Below, piece after piece: positions 35,929-45,306 of a stretch of DNA of 64,000 nucleotides. Position 1 is the first letter of the stretch. Every line of letters starts with the position of its first letter. The notes under the pieces were generated by a model. That model made no database searches and was not told where the DNA came from. It was given only the letters and a program-made list of their open reading frames with translations. Source of the stretch: Ignavibacteriales bacterium UBA1304 (GTDB lineage Bacteria > Bacteroidota > Ignavibacteria > Ignavibacteriales > Ignavibacteriaceae); the NCBI GenBank assembly GCA_002307295.1, contig DBTY01000035.1, positions 1 to 64,000 of the forward strand. Reading direction: 5' to 3'. The position numbers were made by a program, and so were the translations under genes.

Positions 35929-37539
35929 TTATATTGGCGGAAGTCCCAATTCCGTTAAAAACTTATTATGTGTTTCTCTTGCTTTGGTAATATCTTTGTC
36001 AAGGTCAATCAGTTTTTTGTTTACTTCTTTCAAGTCAACAATTTCTTCGTCTACTGAAGTACTAACATAACGTGAAATATTCAGATTGAACTCATTTTTC
36101 TCTATTTCCTCCATTGATACTCTGCGTGAGTAACGGGTTTCTTCTTTACGTTCTCTGTAGGTCTCAACTATTTTTTCGATGTTCTCAGGTAATAGGTTGT
36201 TTTGTCGCTTTCCTTTTTCAAAGTGGTCAACGGCATTGATGAACAAAACATCGTCAAACTTTTTGCATTTCTTTAATACCATAATACAAACAGGGATGCC
36301 GGTCGAGAAAAACAAGTTTGCAGGGAGACCAATTACTGTATCAATGTTTCGGTCTTTTAATAATTTGGTTCTGATGCGTTCTTCTGAACCGCCTCTGAAT
36401 AAAACGCCATGAGGTAAAATAATTGCCATAGTACCTTCTTCACCAAGAAAATGAAACCCATGCAATAAGAAAGCAAAATCTGCTGCCGATTTTGGGGCAA
36501 GGCCGTAGCTTTTAAAACGGAAATCTTCTCCCATTGCTTCCGATGGATCCCAACGATAACTAAAAGGCGGATTGGCTACAATGGCATCAAACTCTATTTT
36601 TTTTGCGGGATTCATTTCATTTAAAATATCCCATTCGTTGAGCAATGTATCTCCGTGGCGGATTTCAAACTCTGTGTCCTTAACTCCATGCAGCAGCATG
36701 TTCATTCGTGCCAGGTTGTAAGTGGTTATATTTTTTTCCTGTCCAAAAATTTTGCCGATAGTTCCTCCGGCTTCATTAATCCTTTTCCGGACGTTAAGCA
36801 ATAACGAACCTGAACCACATGCAAAATCCAATACCCGTTCAAGCTTTTTCTTTTCGCCTTTGCTTGGGTCCTGGCTATCAAGCGTTACAATGGCAGAAAG
36901 TATATCTGAAATTCTTTGAGGCGTATAAAACTCTCCTGCTTTTTTACCTGAACCTGCCGCAAATTGTCCAATCAGGTATTCGTAAGCATCGCCAAGGATG
37001 TCTATATCAGTTGAAAATTGATTGATCCCTTCTGCAATTTTTTGAATGATAGTGCAAAGCTTCTTGTTTCGTTCTTCGTAATTTTTGCCAAGTTTATCAG
37101 AGTCCAAATTTATTTCGGAAAACAAGCCTTGAAAAGCGCTTTCAAACGATTTATTCTCTATGTATTTGAAACCTTGCTGCAGGGTACGAAGCAATTCATC
37201 GTTTTGAACTCTTGCCAATTCTGCAATGCTGTTCCATAAGTGGTTTGGTTCAATAACATAGTGCACTTTTCTGCGCATTTGCTTTTCAAATTCCTGCACA
37301 TCATCACTATTTTGTTCATACCAAACGGATAAAGGAGTTTTACCTCCGTTGCCGTTTAAAGCAGGATAATCTTTTCCTAATTCTTTTTTTGCTGCCGTTT
37401 CGTAATTGTCGCTCAGGTAACGCAAAAACAAAAACGAAAGCATATAATCGCGAAAATCGTCTGCGTTCATTGCTCCGCGCAATTCGTCTGCAATTTTCCA
37501 AAGTGTTTTACCTAATTGTGTTTGGTCGTTTTGTGTCAT
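35929..37539 (-). CDS. hsdM: Type I restriction-modification DNA methyltransferase subunit
   Basis: 536 residues. The N-terminal helical HsdM domain (1-150) is followed by the adenine-N6 methyltransferase core: SAM motif FACGSGSL (239-246) and catalytic NPPF (323-326). EFYTPQRISDIL near residue 203 is typical of HsdM. It methylates adenines in the sequence chosen by HsdS, together with HsdR forming the restriction complex. It is the last gene of the operon and starts one base after the KilA-N gene ends. All motifs are intact. Confidence 0.96.
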   Translation of the reverse strand: MTQNDQTQLGKTLWKIADELRGAMNADDFRDYMLSFLFLRYLSDNYETAAKKELGKDYPALNGNGGKTPLSVWYEQNSDDVQEFEKQMRRKVHYVIEPNHLWNSIAELARVQNDELLRTLQQGFKYIENKSFESAFQGLFSEINLDSDKLGKNYEERNKKLCTIIQKIAEGINQFSTDIDILGDAYEYLIGQFAAGSGKKAGEFYTPQRISDILSAIVTLDSQDPSKGEKKKLERVLDFACGSGSLLLNVRKRINEAGGTIGKIFGQEKNITTYNLARMNMLLHGVKDTEFEIRHGDTLLNEWDILNEMNPAKKIEFDAIVANPPFSYRWDPSEAMGEDFRFKSYGLAPKSAADFAFLLHGFHFLGEEGTMAIILPHGVLFRGGSEERIRTKLLKDRNIDTVIGLPANLFFSTGIPVCIMVLKKCKKFDDVLFINAVDHFEKGKRQNNLLPENIEKIVETYRERKEETRYSRRVSMEEIEKNEFNLNISRYVSTSVDEEIVDLKEVNKKLIDLDKDITKARETHNKFLTELGLPPI

Positions 37540-37540
37540 A

Positions 37541-38353
37541 TTATTTCAATAGTTTTCTGTTTTCTATTTCAATTAAAACCTTCATTTGCTGAATTGCAAT
37601 TTGGTTCAGTTTTATTAGCCGTTCTTTCTGAGGGATTTTTTCGTTGATGAAAACCGAATTCAGGTTTTCCATGTTTGATAAACAGATCAATTCATTAATA
37701 GCAGCGTAATCCCTGATGTTCCCTTTCAGTTCGGGATTTGCTTCACGCCATTGTTTGGCGGTAATACCAAACAATGCCATATTCAATATATCTGCTTCGC
37801 TGGCATAAACGATAGAAGTTTCAGCAGGTGTAAGTTCTTTAGGAATAAGGTTTTGCTTAATGGCATCGGTATGGATATGGTAATTGAGCTTTGCCAGTTC
37901 CCGTTTGGCGCTCCATCCTAATTGTTTTTGTTCTTCTTCTTTGAGACGTTGGAACTCAGTAATCAAATATATTTTAAAAGGCACACTGATGGCAGAACCA
38001 AATTCAAAAGCTATGTCCTTATGGGCATAGGTGCCGCCATATTTCCCTTTTCGGACGATAATACCAACGGCATCGGTTTTTTCTATCCATTCAGAAGCGC
38101 TAAGCACGAAATTTGGCAAACCGGCTTGCATTTTAAAGTGGTCAGATTCCACCACTTTAAAATCCGGATTATTGATTTGCTCCCACACACTCAAAAACTC
38201 TATAGCATACCTGGTTCTAAGCCAATTTTTTATTATATCTGCCGCCCGGCTATCGCTTTCTTTGGCATTAGCCATATCGGTTAGAGAAATGTAGTCTTTC
38301 TCTTCGACAGTTAAGACAGTAATTTCGGAATTTCCTACTTTGATTTTTACCAT
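37541..38353 (-). CDS. KilA-N domain protein embedded in the hsd operon
   Basis: 270 residues. The N-terminal KilA-N domain (about 5-115) shows YISLTDMANAKE, IKNWLRTRYAIEFLSVWEQ and GIIVRKGKYGGTYAHKDIAFEFGSA, a DNA-binding module of phage and mobile-element proteins. The C-terminal half is helical and charged. It has gaps of only two bases to hsdS and one to hsdM, so it is co-expressed. Genes of this type recur inside type I loci; a regulatory or accessory defence role is possible but unproven. Confidence 0.85.
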   Translation of the reverse strand: MVKIKVGNSEITVLTVEEKDYISLTDMANAKESDSRAADIIKNWLRTRYAIEFLSVWEQINNPDFKVVESDHFKMQAGLPNFVLSASEWIEKTDAVGIIVRKGKYGGTYAHKDIAFEFGSAISVPFKIYLITEFQRLKEEEQKQLGWSAKRELAKLNYHIHTDAIKQNLIPKELTPAETSIVYASEADILNMALFGITAKQWREANPELKGNIRDYAAINELICLSNMENLNSVFINEKIPQKERLIKLNQIAIQQMKVLIEIENRKLLK

Positions 38354-38355
38354 AA

Positions 38356-39672
38356 CTATTTTTTATTAAGCTTTGAAGGTGTTGAATACAACCCGCTTTC
38401 TAAACCAATCGAATCTGTTCGGTTAACATTTGGAAATAAACCCTGCAATAAGCCTTTCTTGTGAAGTTTCAGGGCTTCTATTTTTTGGCTTTGGGCTGAA
38501 ATTATTTTATCTAAGGATGAAAGACACGAAGCTATTTTTTGCTGCTCTTTTATTGATATATGCGGCAAAATTGTTTTATACACAATATCACTACTAATAT
38601 TTTGAACTATTCCACCCGCTGAAAACTTTTTATACTGATTTTGCATATAATCAGAATTTAGTAATTGCATTAAAAATTGTTTATCGAAGTACTCTTCATA
38701 TTCACGGAGAACAAACCAACCATCATAGATATATCCTTCAATTGCTAGTTGATAAGTTTTGCCAAAACTCATAGAGTTGGCTAAAACCAATTCTCCGACA
38801 TTTACTTTTCTTGATTTTTCTGCACCTTCGGGAGTTATTCTTTCATCAACTTGATTTATAATAAAATTGTCAGCGTTTTTTGTGTCGCCAATCTTTATCC
38901 AGTTTACGCCGTCGGCATCGGTAGTAAAGTAATTCTGAATTGGACGAGGTGAACTACCTCTGTATAGTTTTATATATTCTGAAAATTCGTCAAATACCCA
39001 CTCCCCACTTTCCTCAAACTTCTTAAACCGAAATTTAGGAGCTGTTTCACCCTCCTGCGGGAAAAGATTTTGTAGCAACCCTTTTTTGTGTTGCTTCAGA
39101 GCTTCCAATTTTTGGCTTTCGGCTGTGATGACTTCATCTAATGACGAAAGACAAGTAGCGATTTTTTGTTGTTCTTGATTATTTGATGGGACTTCAACGA
39201 TTATAAGTGATAAATCAGAAGAATTGATTGCAGGGTAATTTGAGCCTGTGCATTTTTTTAGGACATTAGAAACGAATCTATCTGTATGAATGAGTTGAAA
39301 TAAAAAGGCACTTGACTCAAAAGCTCTTAATTGAGCATATCCAGTAGAAGCTACATATTCGTATTCATCATTCGATTTAAAATAGTAGTTATTCTTTTGA
39401 TAAGGACGAACAGTTTGAAAAGCTATATCATTATTGGTTAAAAGCCTTTGCGCTCGGCTTGGGGCTTCATCTTTTTTAATGATTTTCTTTTGAAGTAAAT
39501 TCCCTTTTTCAACAGATTCTAAATCCACGTATACAAATTCATCTGGTAAGACAGAAACCTTCGGGTTAATCTCACAAACATCTTGCAACTGTTTTTGCCT
39601 CCATCCTTCATCATTAACAGACTCAGGAAAGCGAAGCTTTGGGACAAATATATTTTCGTTCGTCTTACTCAT
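38356..39672 (-). CDS. hsdS: Type I restriction-modification specificity subunit
   Basis: 438 residues: two target-recognition domains (about 20-165 and 215-375), each followed by a conserved helix. The two helices are nearly alike (170-206 and 379-415; shared CLSSLD, SQK, EAL, HKKGLLQ, LFP). The first recognition domain sets one half of a bipartite target and the second the other. It overlaps hsdR by eight bases. Intact. Confidence 0.95.
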   Translation of the reverse strand: MSKTNENIFVPKLRFPESVNDEGWRQKQLQDVCEINPKVSVLPDEFVYVDLESVEKGNLLQKKIIKKDEAPSRAQRLLTNNDIAFQTVRPYQKNNYYFKSNDEYEYVASTGYAQLRAFESSAFLFQLIHTDRFVSNVLKKCTGSNYPAINSSDLSLIIVEVPSNNQEQQKIATCLSSLDEVITAESQKLEALKQHKKGLLQNLFPQEGETAPKFRFKKFEESGEWVFDEFSEYIKLYRGSSPRPIQNYFTTDADGVNWIKIGDTKNADNFIINQVDERITPEGAEKSRKVNVGELVLANSMSFGKTYQLAIEGYIYDGWFVLREYEEYFDKQFLMQLLNSDYMQNQYKKFSAGGIVQNISSDIVYKTILPHISIKEQQKIASCLSSLDKIISAQSQKIEALKLHKKGLLQGLFPNVNRTDSIGLESGLYSTPSKLNKK

Positions 39673-42643
39673 AAGCTTTCAGTCCTGATATTTCTCGACC
39701 TTCGGCTTGTTTTTTTAATAAAGGCGTTAAATCTTCCATCAAAGCAAGTTCCCGTTTAGTGCGTTCTTTCCAACCCAGGTCAAAAGGAGCAAAAAGTTCA
39801 CTTAATTTATCTGCATCAAAAATCATTCGGCTGATGATGCTATCCGTAAATTGTTGCAATGCTGATAGCTCCAAACCATTTTTCTGTGCAATGGTGGTTA
39901 ATTCTTTAGCAATTTTTTCTGCTTTAAAATGTTGGTAGCCGTCTTTTATTTCATGTTCATTTAAGCCCTTGCCAACTTCCAAAGTTTCGATGTAGCCAAT
40001 AATATCTTCCCGTTCCTCCATCAGGTTGGCGGTAGAACCCAACACGCCAATCAATTGGTCGCGGGTCATTTTTTGCTTTTTCGGGGCGCCCTGAGTGTAT
40101 TTGGCAATCAGGTTCATTATATAGTCGTAATCAATCACCGCAGAAGAAAACAGCACAAATTCAAAATCAAGCTGCTGAACGTTTTCAGGCGCTTTGTCCC
40201 CCTCTTTTTGCTGGACTTCCTTGAGTCGCTTTGCAATTTCCAGATAAGAACTGCGGAAGGAACGCAATTGTTCTTCGGGCATCAGCTCTTCAATTTTTGT
40301 TTTTTGTTCTTCGTTCAGGTCGGTATATTGGTCAAGCTGCGTTTTCAGCCGTTGCACTTCTTTAAAGCGGTTTATAAACTCCACACGTGCAGCATCGCCT
40401 TTGATGTTATAAACTTCCTGTGGTTCCGCCACAACGTTTTTTGATTCCATCCATTTTCCCATGGCTTTTACAGCTTCTGCATATTTTCCCATCACTTTAG
40501 GCGCAGGGTCAACCAACCAGATTTCTTTGGCTCGTCCGGTATCTTCTCCGCTGAATAGGGCAATGGCTTTGTCCACTTTGGTTTGCTGCTGCCTGAAATC
40601 AAGTATGTTTCCGTAAGGTTTAATTGTAACCTCTGTGCCTGTGGAGTGTAAGGTTCTGTTAGTGCGACTAAATGCCTGAATAAGCCCGTGATATCTCAGA
40701 TTTTTATCAACATACAAAGTATTTAGGTATTTCGAATCAAAACCTGTGAGCAGCATATCCACCACAATTGTAATGTCAATTTTGTTTTTGTGAGGGTAAT
40801 CGGCATTGCTGTACTTTTGAAATTTTATGCGCTGTTGAACATCCTGATAATACAAATCAAACTCGTTGATGCTATGATTGCTTCCGTATTGCTTGTTGTA
40901 ATCGGCAATAATGGATTGCAGGGCTTTCTTCTTTTTTTCGGGTTCAACTTTGTTGTCCTCTTTTTCCTGCAGCAAATCTTCCTGCAACTGCTGAACATCT
41001 TTATTTCCTTCTGCGGGCGGAGAAAATACACAAGCAATGTTTAAAGGAAGATAGGTTTCATCTGTTATGATTTTTTTAGTCTGTATGTTTTTGAATAGTT
41101 CGTAGTATTCAATAGCATCATTGATTGAAGCTGTTGCCATTATAGCGTTAAAGCATTTACAATGCGTAGCTGCATCGTGTTTTTTGATGATGGCATTGGC
41201 TACTGCCGCTTTATGTTCTTTGCTGCCTATTGTTATTTTTTTTTCGGGCTTGAAATAGTCAATGTGAAAACGCAAAACATTTTTATCTTCTATAGCATGA
41301 GTAATCGTATAGGCATGCAGTTGTTTTTGAAAAATGTCTTTGGTAGTTAAATAAGAACCAATAGTTCCGTCAATTTGTTTGTAAGCGGCATTATCGTCAA
41401 ATATCGGTGTGCCTGTAAACCCAAATAGTTGTGCATTCGGGAAAAATTCTTTTATAGCTTTATGATTTTCACCAAACTGTGAACGGTGGCACTCATCAAA
41501 AATGAAAATAATTCGTTTATTGCTCAACGGTTGCAATCGTTCTTTGTAGTTATTCTTGTTGCTTGGGTCTAAAGCTAGTCCTAGTTTTTGAATAGTAGTA
41601 ACAATTACTTTGTTTGCGTAATCGTCAGAAAGCATTCGCCTTACAAGTGTTTCCGTGTTGGTGTTTTCTTCAACGCAGCCTTCCTGAAATTTATTAAATT
41701 CCTCACGGGTTTGTCGGTCAAGGTCTTTGCGGTCAACTACAAACAAACATTTTTCTATGTCTGGATTGTCTTTGAGTAATGTAGATGCTTTGAATGATGT
41801 AAGCGTTTTCCCGCTTCCTGTTGTGTGCCAAATGTAGCCGTTCCCTCTGTTTTGGTGAATGCAGTCAACAATAGCTTTTACTGCATAAATCTGGTAAGGC
41901 CGCATTACCAGCAATTTTTGTTCGCTTGCAACCAAAACCATGTATCTGCTTATCATTTGCCCCAATGTACATTTACTTAAAAACTTTTCGGAAAAGGCAT
42001 CTATGTGAGTGATTTTTTTATTGTCCTCACTTGCTAATTGGTAAATTGGCAAAAACTGTTCATCAGCATTAAAACTGAAATGAGTATTGTTGTTATTTGC
42101 AAAATAGTAGGTATTGGCACGGTTGCTCACAATAAACAACTGCATGAAACAAAGCAATGAATTGGTATAGCCGTTTCCCGAGTCGCTTTTATAGTCCACA
42201 ATTTGCTGCATGGCTCTGCGTGGGCTCACTTCTAAATTTTTCAATTCAATTTGGACTACAGGAATTCCGTTAATCAGCAAAATCACGTCATAGCGATGAT
42301 GGCTGTTTTCGGTGTTTATTCTAAGTTGATGTATAACTTCAAATTCATTTTTGCACCAGTCTTTGATGTTCACCAATGTGTAATGCAAAGGTGTCCCATC
42401 CTCACGCATAAAAGTATTGATCTCTCTTAAGCGTTTTGATGAAGCAAAAACGTCAGCATTTATAATTTCGTCTCTTAATCGTGCAAATTCAGAATCTGTC
42501 AAATTCACCCGATTAAGCGTTTGAAACCTGTCACGGAAATTCTTTTCGAGCGAATCCTTGTCCCGTATGTCCGGCCTGTAACTGTATTTCAGGTCAGTCA
42601 ACTTGGTTATTAAACTATCTTCTATTTGTGTTTCTTTAATCAT
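39665..42643 (-). CDS. hsdR: Type I restriction enzyme R subunit (translocase/nuclease)
   Basis: 992 residues. The N-terminal nuclease has D119 ... E133-x-K135 (RYDVILLI, VVQIELK). It is followed by an SF2 translocase: Walker A in HTTGSGKT (273-280), DECH (383-386), GFTGTPIF, and later GFDSKYLNTLYVDK and QAFSRTNRT. The C-terminal helical part binds the methylase. It cuts unmethylated DNA after ATP-driven translocation. First gene of the operon on the minus strand; base composition and codon use look unlike the surrounding core genes. Confidence 0.96.
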   Translation of the reverse strand: MIKETQIEDSLITKLTDLKYSYRPDIRDKDSLEKNFRDRFQTLNRVNLTDSEFARLRDEIINADVFASSKRLREINTFMREDGTPLHYTLVNIKDWCKNEFEVIHQLRINTENSHHRYDVILLINGIPVVQIELKNLEVSPRRAMQQIVDYKSDSGNGYTNSLLCFMQLFIVSNRANTYYFANNNNTHFSFNADEQFLPIYQLASEDNKKITHIDAFSEKFLSKCTLGQMISRYMVLVASEQKLLVMRPYQIYAVKAIVDCIHQNRGNGYIWHTTGSGKTLTSFKASTLLKDNPDIEKCLFVVDRKDLDRQTREEFNKFQEGCVEENTNTETLVRRMLSDDYANKVIVTTIQKLGLALDPSNKNNYKERLQPLSNKRIIFIFDECHRSQFGENHKAIKEFFPNAQLFGFTGTPIFDDNAAYKQIDGTIGSYLTTKDIFQKQLHAYTITHAIEDKNVLRFHIDYFKPEKKITIGSKEHKAAVANAIIKKHDAATHCKCFNAIMATASINDAIEYYELFKNIQTKKIITDETYLPLNIACVFSPPAEGNKDVQQLQEDLLQEKEDNKVEPEKKKKALQSIIADYNKQYGSNHSINEFDLYYQDVQQRIKFQKYSNADYPHKNKIDITIVVDMLLTGFDSKYLNTLYVDKNLRYHGLIQAFSRTNRTLHSTGTEVTIKPYGNILDFRQQQTKVDKAIALFSGEDTGRAKEIWLVDPAPKVMGKYAEAVKAMGKWMESKNVVAEPQEVYNIKGDAARVEFINRFKEVQRLKTQLDQYTDLNEEQKTKIEELMPEEQLRSFRSSYLEIAKRLKEVQQKEGDKAPENVQQLDFEFVLFSSAVIDYDYIMNLIAKYTQGAPKKQKMTRDQLIGVLGSTANLMEEREDIIGYIETLEVGKGLNEHEIKDGYQHFKAEKIAKELTTIAQKNGLELSALQQFTDSIISRMIFDADKLSELFAPFDLGWKERTKRELALMEDLTPLLKKQAEGREISGLKAYE

Positions 42644-43000
42644 TAAATTTTTGTTTCAAATTTACACTTTTACCGTTGATAATCTGTAAATGTCTTTACC
42701 AAATGAAGGCTCTATTGGCTGCTAAGCGGTCGCCCGTGCGTTGGGGCAGCCAAATATGCCTGAATGTGCGTTGGGTTTCCATTATCTTTGTCTTTATTCA
42801 GCAAAAATTCTTTTATCATTTTGTAGTCTGTTTATGTCTTTTTACAATGAACCCCTAACAAAGCCTAAGGTAATTAATTAATAACATTTATACAAACATT
42901 GCGTTTATTCTTTAAAAAAACAACTTGTATTTAGTTTAACAAAGTCGCCTTCTTCCTGTCAGATGAAAAAGGTTTTTACTGATACTCCGGCAATAAATAT
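42644..43000. other. Non-coding flank of the hsd operon with hairpin and direct repeats
   Basis: TTGGCTGC (42715-42722) is matched by the inverted GCAGCCAA (42746-42753). GTGCGTTGGG occurs twice, 30 bases apart (42736 and 42766). CCCCTAAC lies near 42849. A 35-codon minus-strand ORF (42819-42712) crosses the repeats and reads PTH twice; I do not think it is a gene. The stretch must also hold the hsd promoter, which I cannot place. Confidence 0.4.
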
Positions 43001-43042
43001 TATGCCGTCTATTGCAGTTGTCGCAAATTTTGCGACGCACAT
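43001..43042 (-). pseudogene. Tiny remnant of a RhuM-like gene
   Basis: The minus strand reads MCVAKFATTAIDG. From memory, the string V-x-A-K-F-A-T-T-A-x-D-G is characteristic of RhuM-family proteins, which frequently sit in type I restriction loci. The match ends after about 12 residues on both sides. The DNA here is also a palindrome (GTCGCAA 43020-43026, TTGCGAC 43030-43036), which could be coincidental or an operator. Confidence 0.4.
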
Positions 43043-43056
43043 GAAAAATGAATTAT

Positions 43057-43083
43057 AAAAAAATCCCACTTACGCGGGATTTT
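43057..43083 (-). terminator. Terminator of the GNAT-like gene
   Basis: AAAATCCC (43060-43067) pairs perfectly with GGGATTTT (43076-43083), with A and T runs outside. Confidence 0.8.
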
Positions 43084-43119
43084 AAATTTGGGTTATAACT
43101 TTATTTTATAAAAAGGTTA

Positions 43120-44250
43120 TTAATAAACCAGAGTCTTGATATAACTGCGTCTTCTTTTGTGCTGGCGGGCGTCCATGCCTTTCCATTGTCCCTGGACTTT
43201 AACGTTTGTTTCAAGTTCGCGGTTTGTCTCTACTAAAGTAATATTATTTTTAATATATATCTTATTAATCTCATTTATTAAAAGCGCGTTAACGCCTTTA
43301 TCCTGCATATCCGGGTCAACGCTTACTAAATAAAGGTCGGCCATATTATTATGCTTCATCGCTTTTAATACGGGAATAAATCCAAATGGGAATAAACGGC
43401 CTCTGTTTTTTTGCACCGCTTTTGATAACGAAGGCATCGTAATTCCAAATGCTACAACTTTATTATTGCCGTCTACCACTACAGGAACAAAATCTGGTCT
43501 TATAAAACCAAAATACTCTTTTATATAAAGGTCAATTTGTTTATCGGTCAATTGCACAAAGCCGTAAAGGTCTTTGTAAGCGCGGTTAATCAAATAAAAT
43601 ATTTCTTTGCCATAAGGCAAAAGTTCTTTGGCTTTTTTAACGTGCAGTACTCTAAGATTATATTTTTTGCTTACTATAGCTGCTATGCGGTCGACTTTTT
43701 CAAGAAGCTGTTTTGGGGGTTTAACCTGAAACTCAATCCAGTCGACGTCTTTTTTATAACCAAGTTTTTCTATATGAGTTACGTAGTAAGGATAATTATA
43801 GATAGCGCCAAAAGTGCTTAACTCCTCATAACCTTCAATAAGCATCCCTTCCGGATCAAAATCGGTAAACCCTAACGGTCCATGGATTTTTTCAATCTTG
43901 TTTTCCTTCGCCCAGTTTTCAGCCGTATTAAACAAAGCTTTTGACACTTCGTAGTCGTCTATAAAATCCAAATAAAAAAAACGGGCGTAATTATTTTTCC
44001 AGGCTTCAATGTAGCGATGATTAATAATGCCGCCAATTCTTCCAACAACAACGCCGTCTTTATATGCAAGCCAGAGTTTAACGTCGCAAAAATCGTAAGC
44101 GGGATTTTTATCTTTATTCAGGACTTTATTTTCGTCTAATAACATTGGAGGCACCCAATAGTCGTTTCCCTTGTAAAGGGAAAAAGGGAACAAAATAAAT
44201 TTCTTTAGTTCTTTTGGAGTTGTAACTTCTTTTATTGTTATAGACGCCAT
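43120..44250 (-). CDS. GNAT-fold N-acetyltransferase-like protein
   Basis: 376 residues, cytoplasmic. N-terminal FILFPFSLYKGNDYWVPPML and HGPLGFTDFDPEGMLIEGYEE are hallmarks of a conserved family annotated only as GNAT-like. The C-terminal half shows LYLVSVDPDMQDKGVNALLINEI, where the acetyl-CoA binding loop would be, and a basic end (QHKRRRSYIKTL). No pathway is suggested by neighbours: it stands alone between the hsd flank and pyrK. Substrate unknown. The 294 bases upstream to pyrK are AT-rich and show nothing I can identify. Confidence 0.7.
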   Translation of the reverse strand: MASITIKEVTTPKELKKFILFPFSLYKGNDYWVPPMLLDENKVLNKDKNPAYDFCDVKLWLAYKDGVVVGRIGGIINHRYIEAWKNNYARFFYLDFIDDYEVSKALFNTAENWAKENKIEKIHGPLGFTDFDPEGMLIEGYEELSTFGAIYNYPYYVTHIEKLGYKKDVDWIEFQVKPPKQLLEKVDRIAAIVSKKYNLRVLHVKKAKELLPYGKEIFYLINRAYKDLYGFVQLTDKQIDLYIKEYFGFIRPDFVPVVVDGNNKVVAFGITMPSLSKAVQKNRGRLFPFGFIPVLKAMKHNNMADLYLVSVDPDMQDKGVNALLINEINKIYIKNNITLVETNRELETNVKVQGQWKGMDARQHKRRRSYIKTLVY

Positions 44251-44544
44251 ACTATTCCGCTATTTTGTGATTGATAATCGAAAAATTAATCGAAAATATT
44301 TAATTAGAAATTTAAACAATTATATTCAAATAAACGGATTATTTATTTTTATGTTGCAACAAAATTTGGCATGATGGATAACTGCCCATAAATTAACTAA
44401 ACGAAGGGGATTTGTAATTCTATTTGTGTTAATTATATTTTTTATTATTTTTACTTAATAAAAATGCCTGCATGTTTTAAATCAGTCCGGCTATAATAAT
44501 TAAATTGTATTTTAAGTAAACTACTTTATTTCACCTCAAGAATA

Positions 44545-45306
44545 ATGTTTAACAAAAATTCCTCAGTAGAAGAAATAATAAATCTGAACGGCAGCGTTTA
44601 TCTGATAAAAATATATTCTCCAGAAATTGCAAAACAGATAAAACCCGGTCAGTTCTTAAATGTAAAAGTATCGGATTCGTTAGCTCCTCTGTTACGCAGG
44701 CCATTCAGCGTATCAAATGTAGAGGGCGATTATCTTTTCCTTATGGTTAATTTGCTTGGCGAGGGAACAAAAATTCTAACGTCAAAAAAGAAAGGCGATC
44801 CGCTTGATATTCTGGGCCCGCTTGGCAACGGATTTAATCTTGACGGCGACTATGAGCTTGCCGTATTTGCCGCAGGCGGAATAGGAGAAGCTCCTTTTCC
44901 GTTTGTCTATAAAACAATTAAAGGCGCAAAAGAAATTATTAGTTTCATAGGCGGAAAAACCGCTAAGGAAGTAGTAGAGTACGGAATAGAAAATCCATAT
45001 ATTTCCACAGACGACGGGTCGTTAGGATTTAAAGGCAACGTAGTGCAGCTGATGGAACAGAAAAAAGAATTATTATCCTCAAAAAAAATTAAAATATTTG
45101 CGTGCGGACCTACGCCAATGCTAAAAGCGGTTCAGGGCTTTGCCGCAAAGAATAATTACGAATGCGAAATATCGACTGAAAGCGCAATGGCGTGCGGCTT
45201 CGGCATCTGCCAGGGCTGCGCAATAGCTTCTGCGCATCAAAGCGAAAAATATTTGTTAGTCTGTAAAGACGGTCCTGTTTTTAACGCAAAGGATGTTGTA
45301 TTATGA
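44545..45306 (+). CDS. pyrK: Dihydroorotate dehydrogenase electron-transfer subunit
   Basis: 253 residues. An FAD domain (LLRRPFSVSNVEGDYLFLMV) and an NAD domain (AAGGIGEAPF) precede the [2Fe-2S] motif C217-x4-C222-x2-C225-x14-C240. With PyrD it forms the NAD-dependent class 1B enzyme that oxidises dihydroorotate in pyrimidine synthesis. pyrD follows with a four-base overlap. Confidence 0.93.
   Translation: MFNKNSSVEEIINLNGSVYLIKIYSPEIAKQIKPGQFLNVKVSDSLAPLLRRPFSVSNVEGDYLFLMVNLLGEGTKILTSKKKGDPLDILGPLGNGFNLDGDYELAVFAAGGIGEAPFPFVYKTIKGAKEIISFIGGKTAKEVVEYGIENPYISTDDGSLGFKGNVVQLMEQKKELLSSKKIKIFACGPTPMLKAVQGFAAKNNYECEISTESAMACGFGICQGCAIASAHQSEKYLLVCKDGPVFNAKDVVL

Noticed and set aside
42712..42819. 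35-codon minus-strand ORF reading PTH twice
   Set aside because: Its repeats follow from the DNA direct repeat, it lacks a ribosome site, and it stops without any domain.
42715..42856. Integron attC site
   Set aside because: The GTTGGG and CCTAAC motifs occur in the wrong order to form one closed attC, and no integrase is present; kept only as an unexplained repeat.
42963..43058. 31-codon plus-strand ORF (MKKVFTDTPAIN...)
   Set aside because: No ribosome site and no recognisable content; the opposite strand gives the better RhuM-like match.
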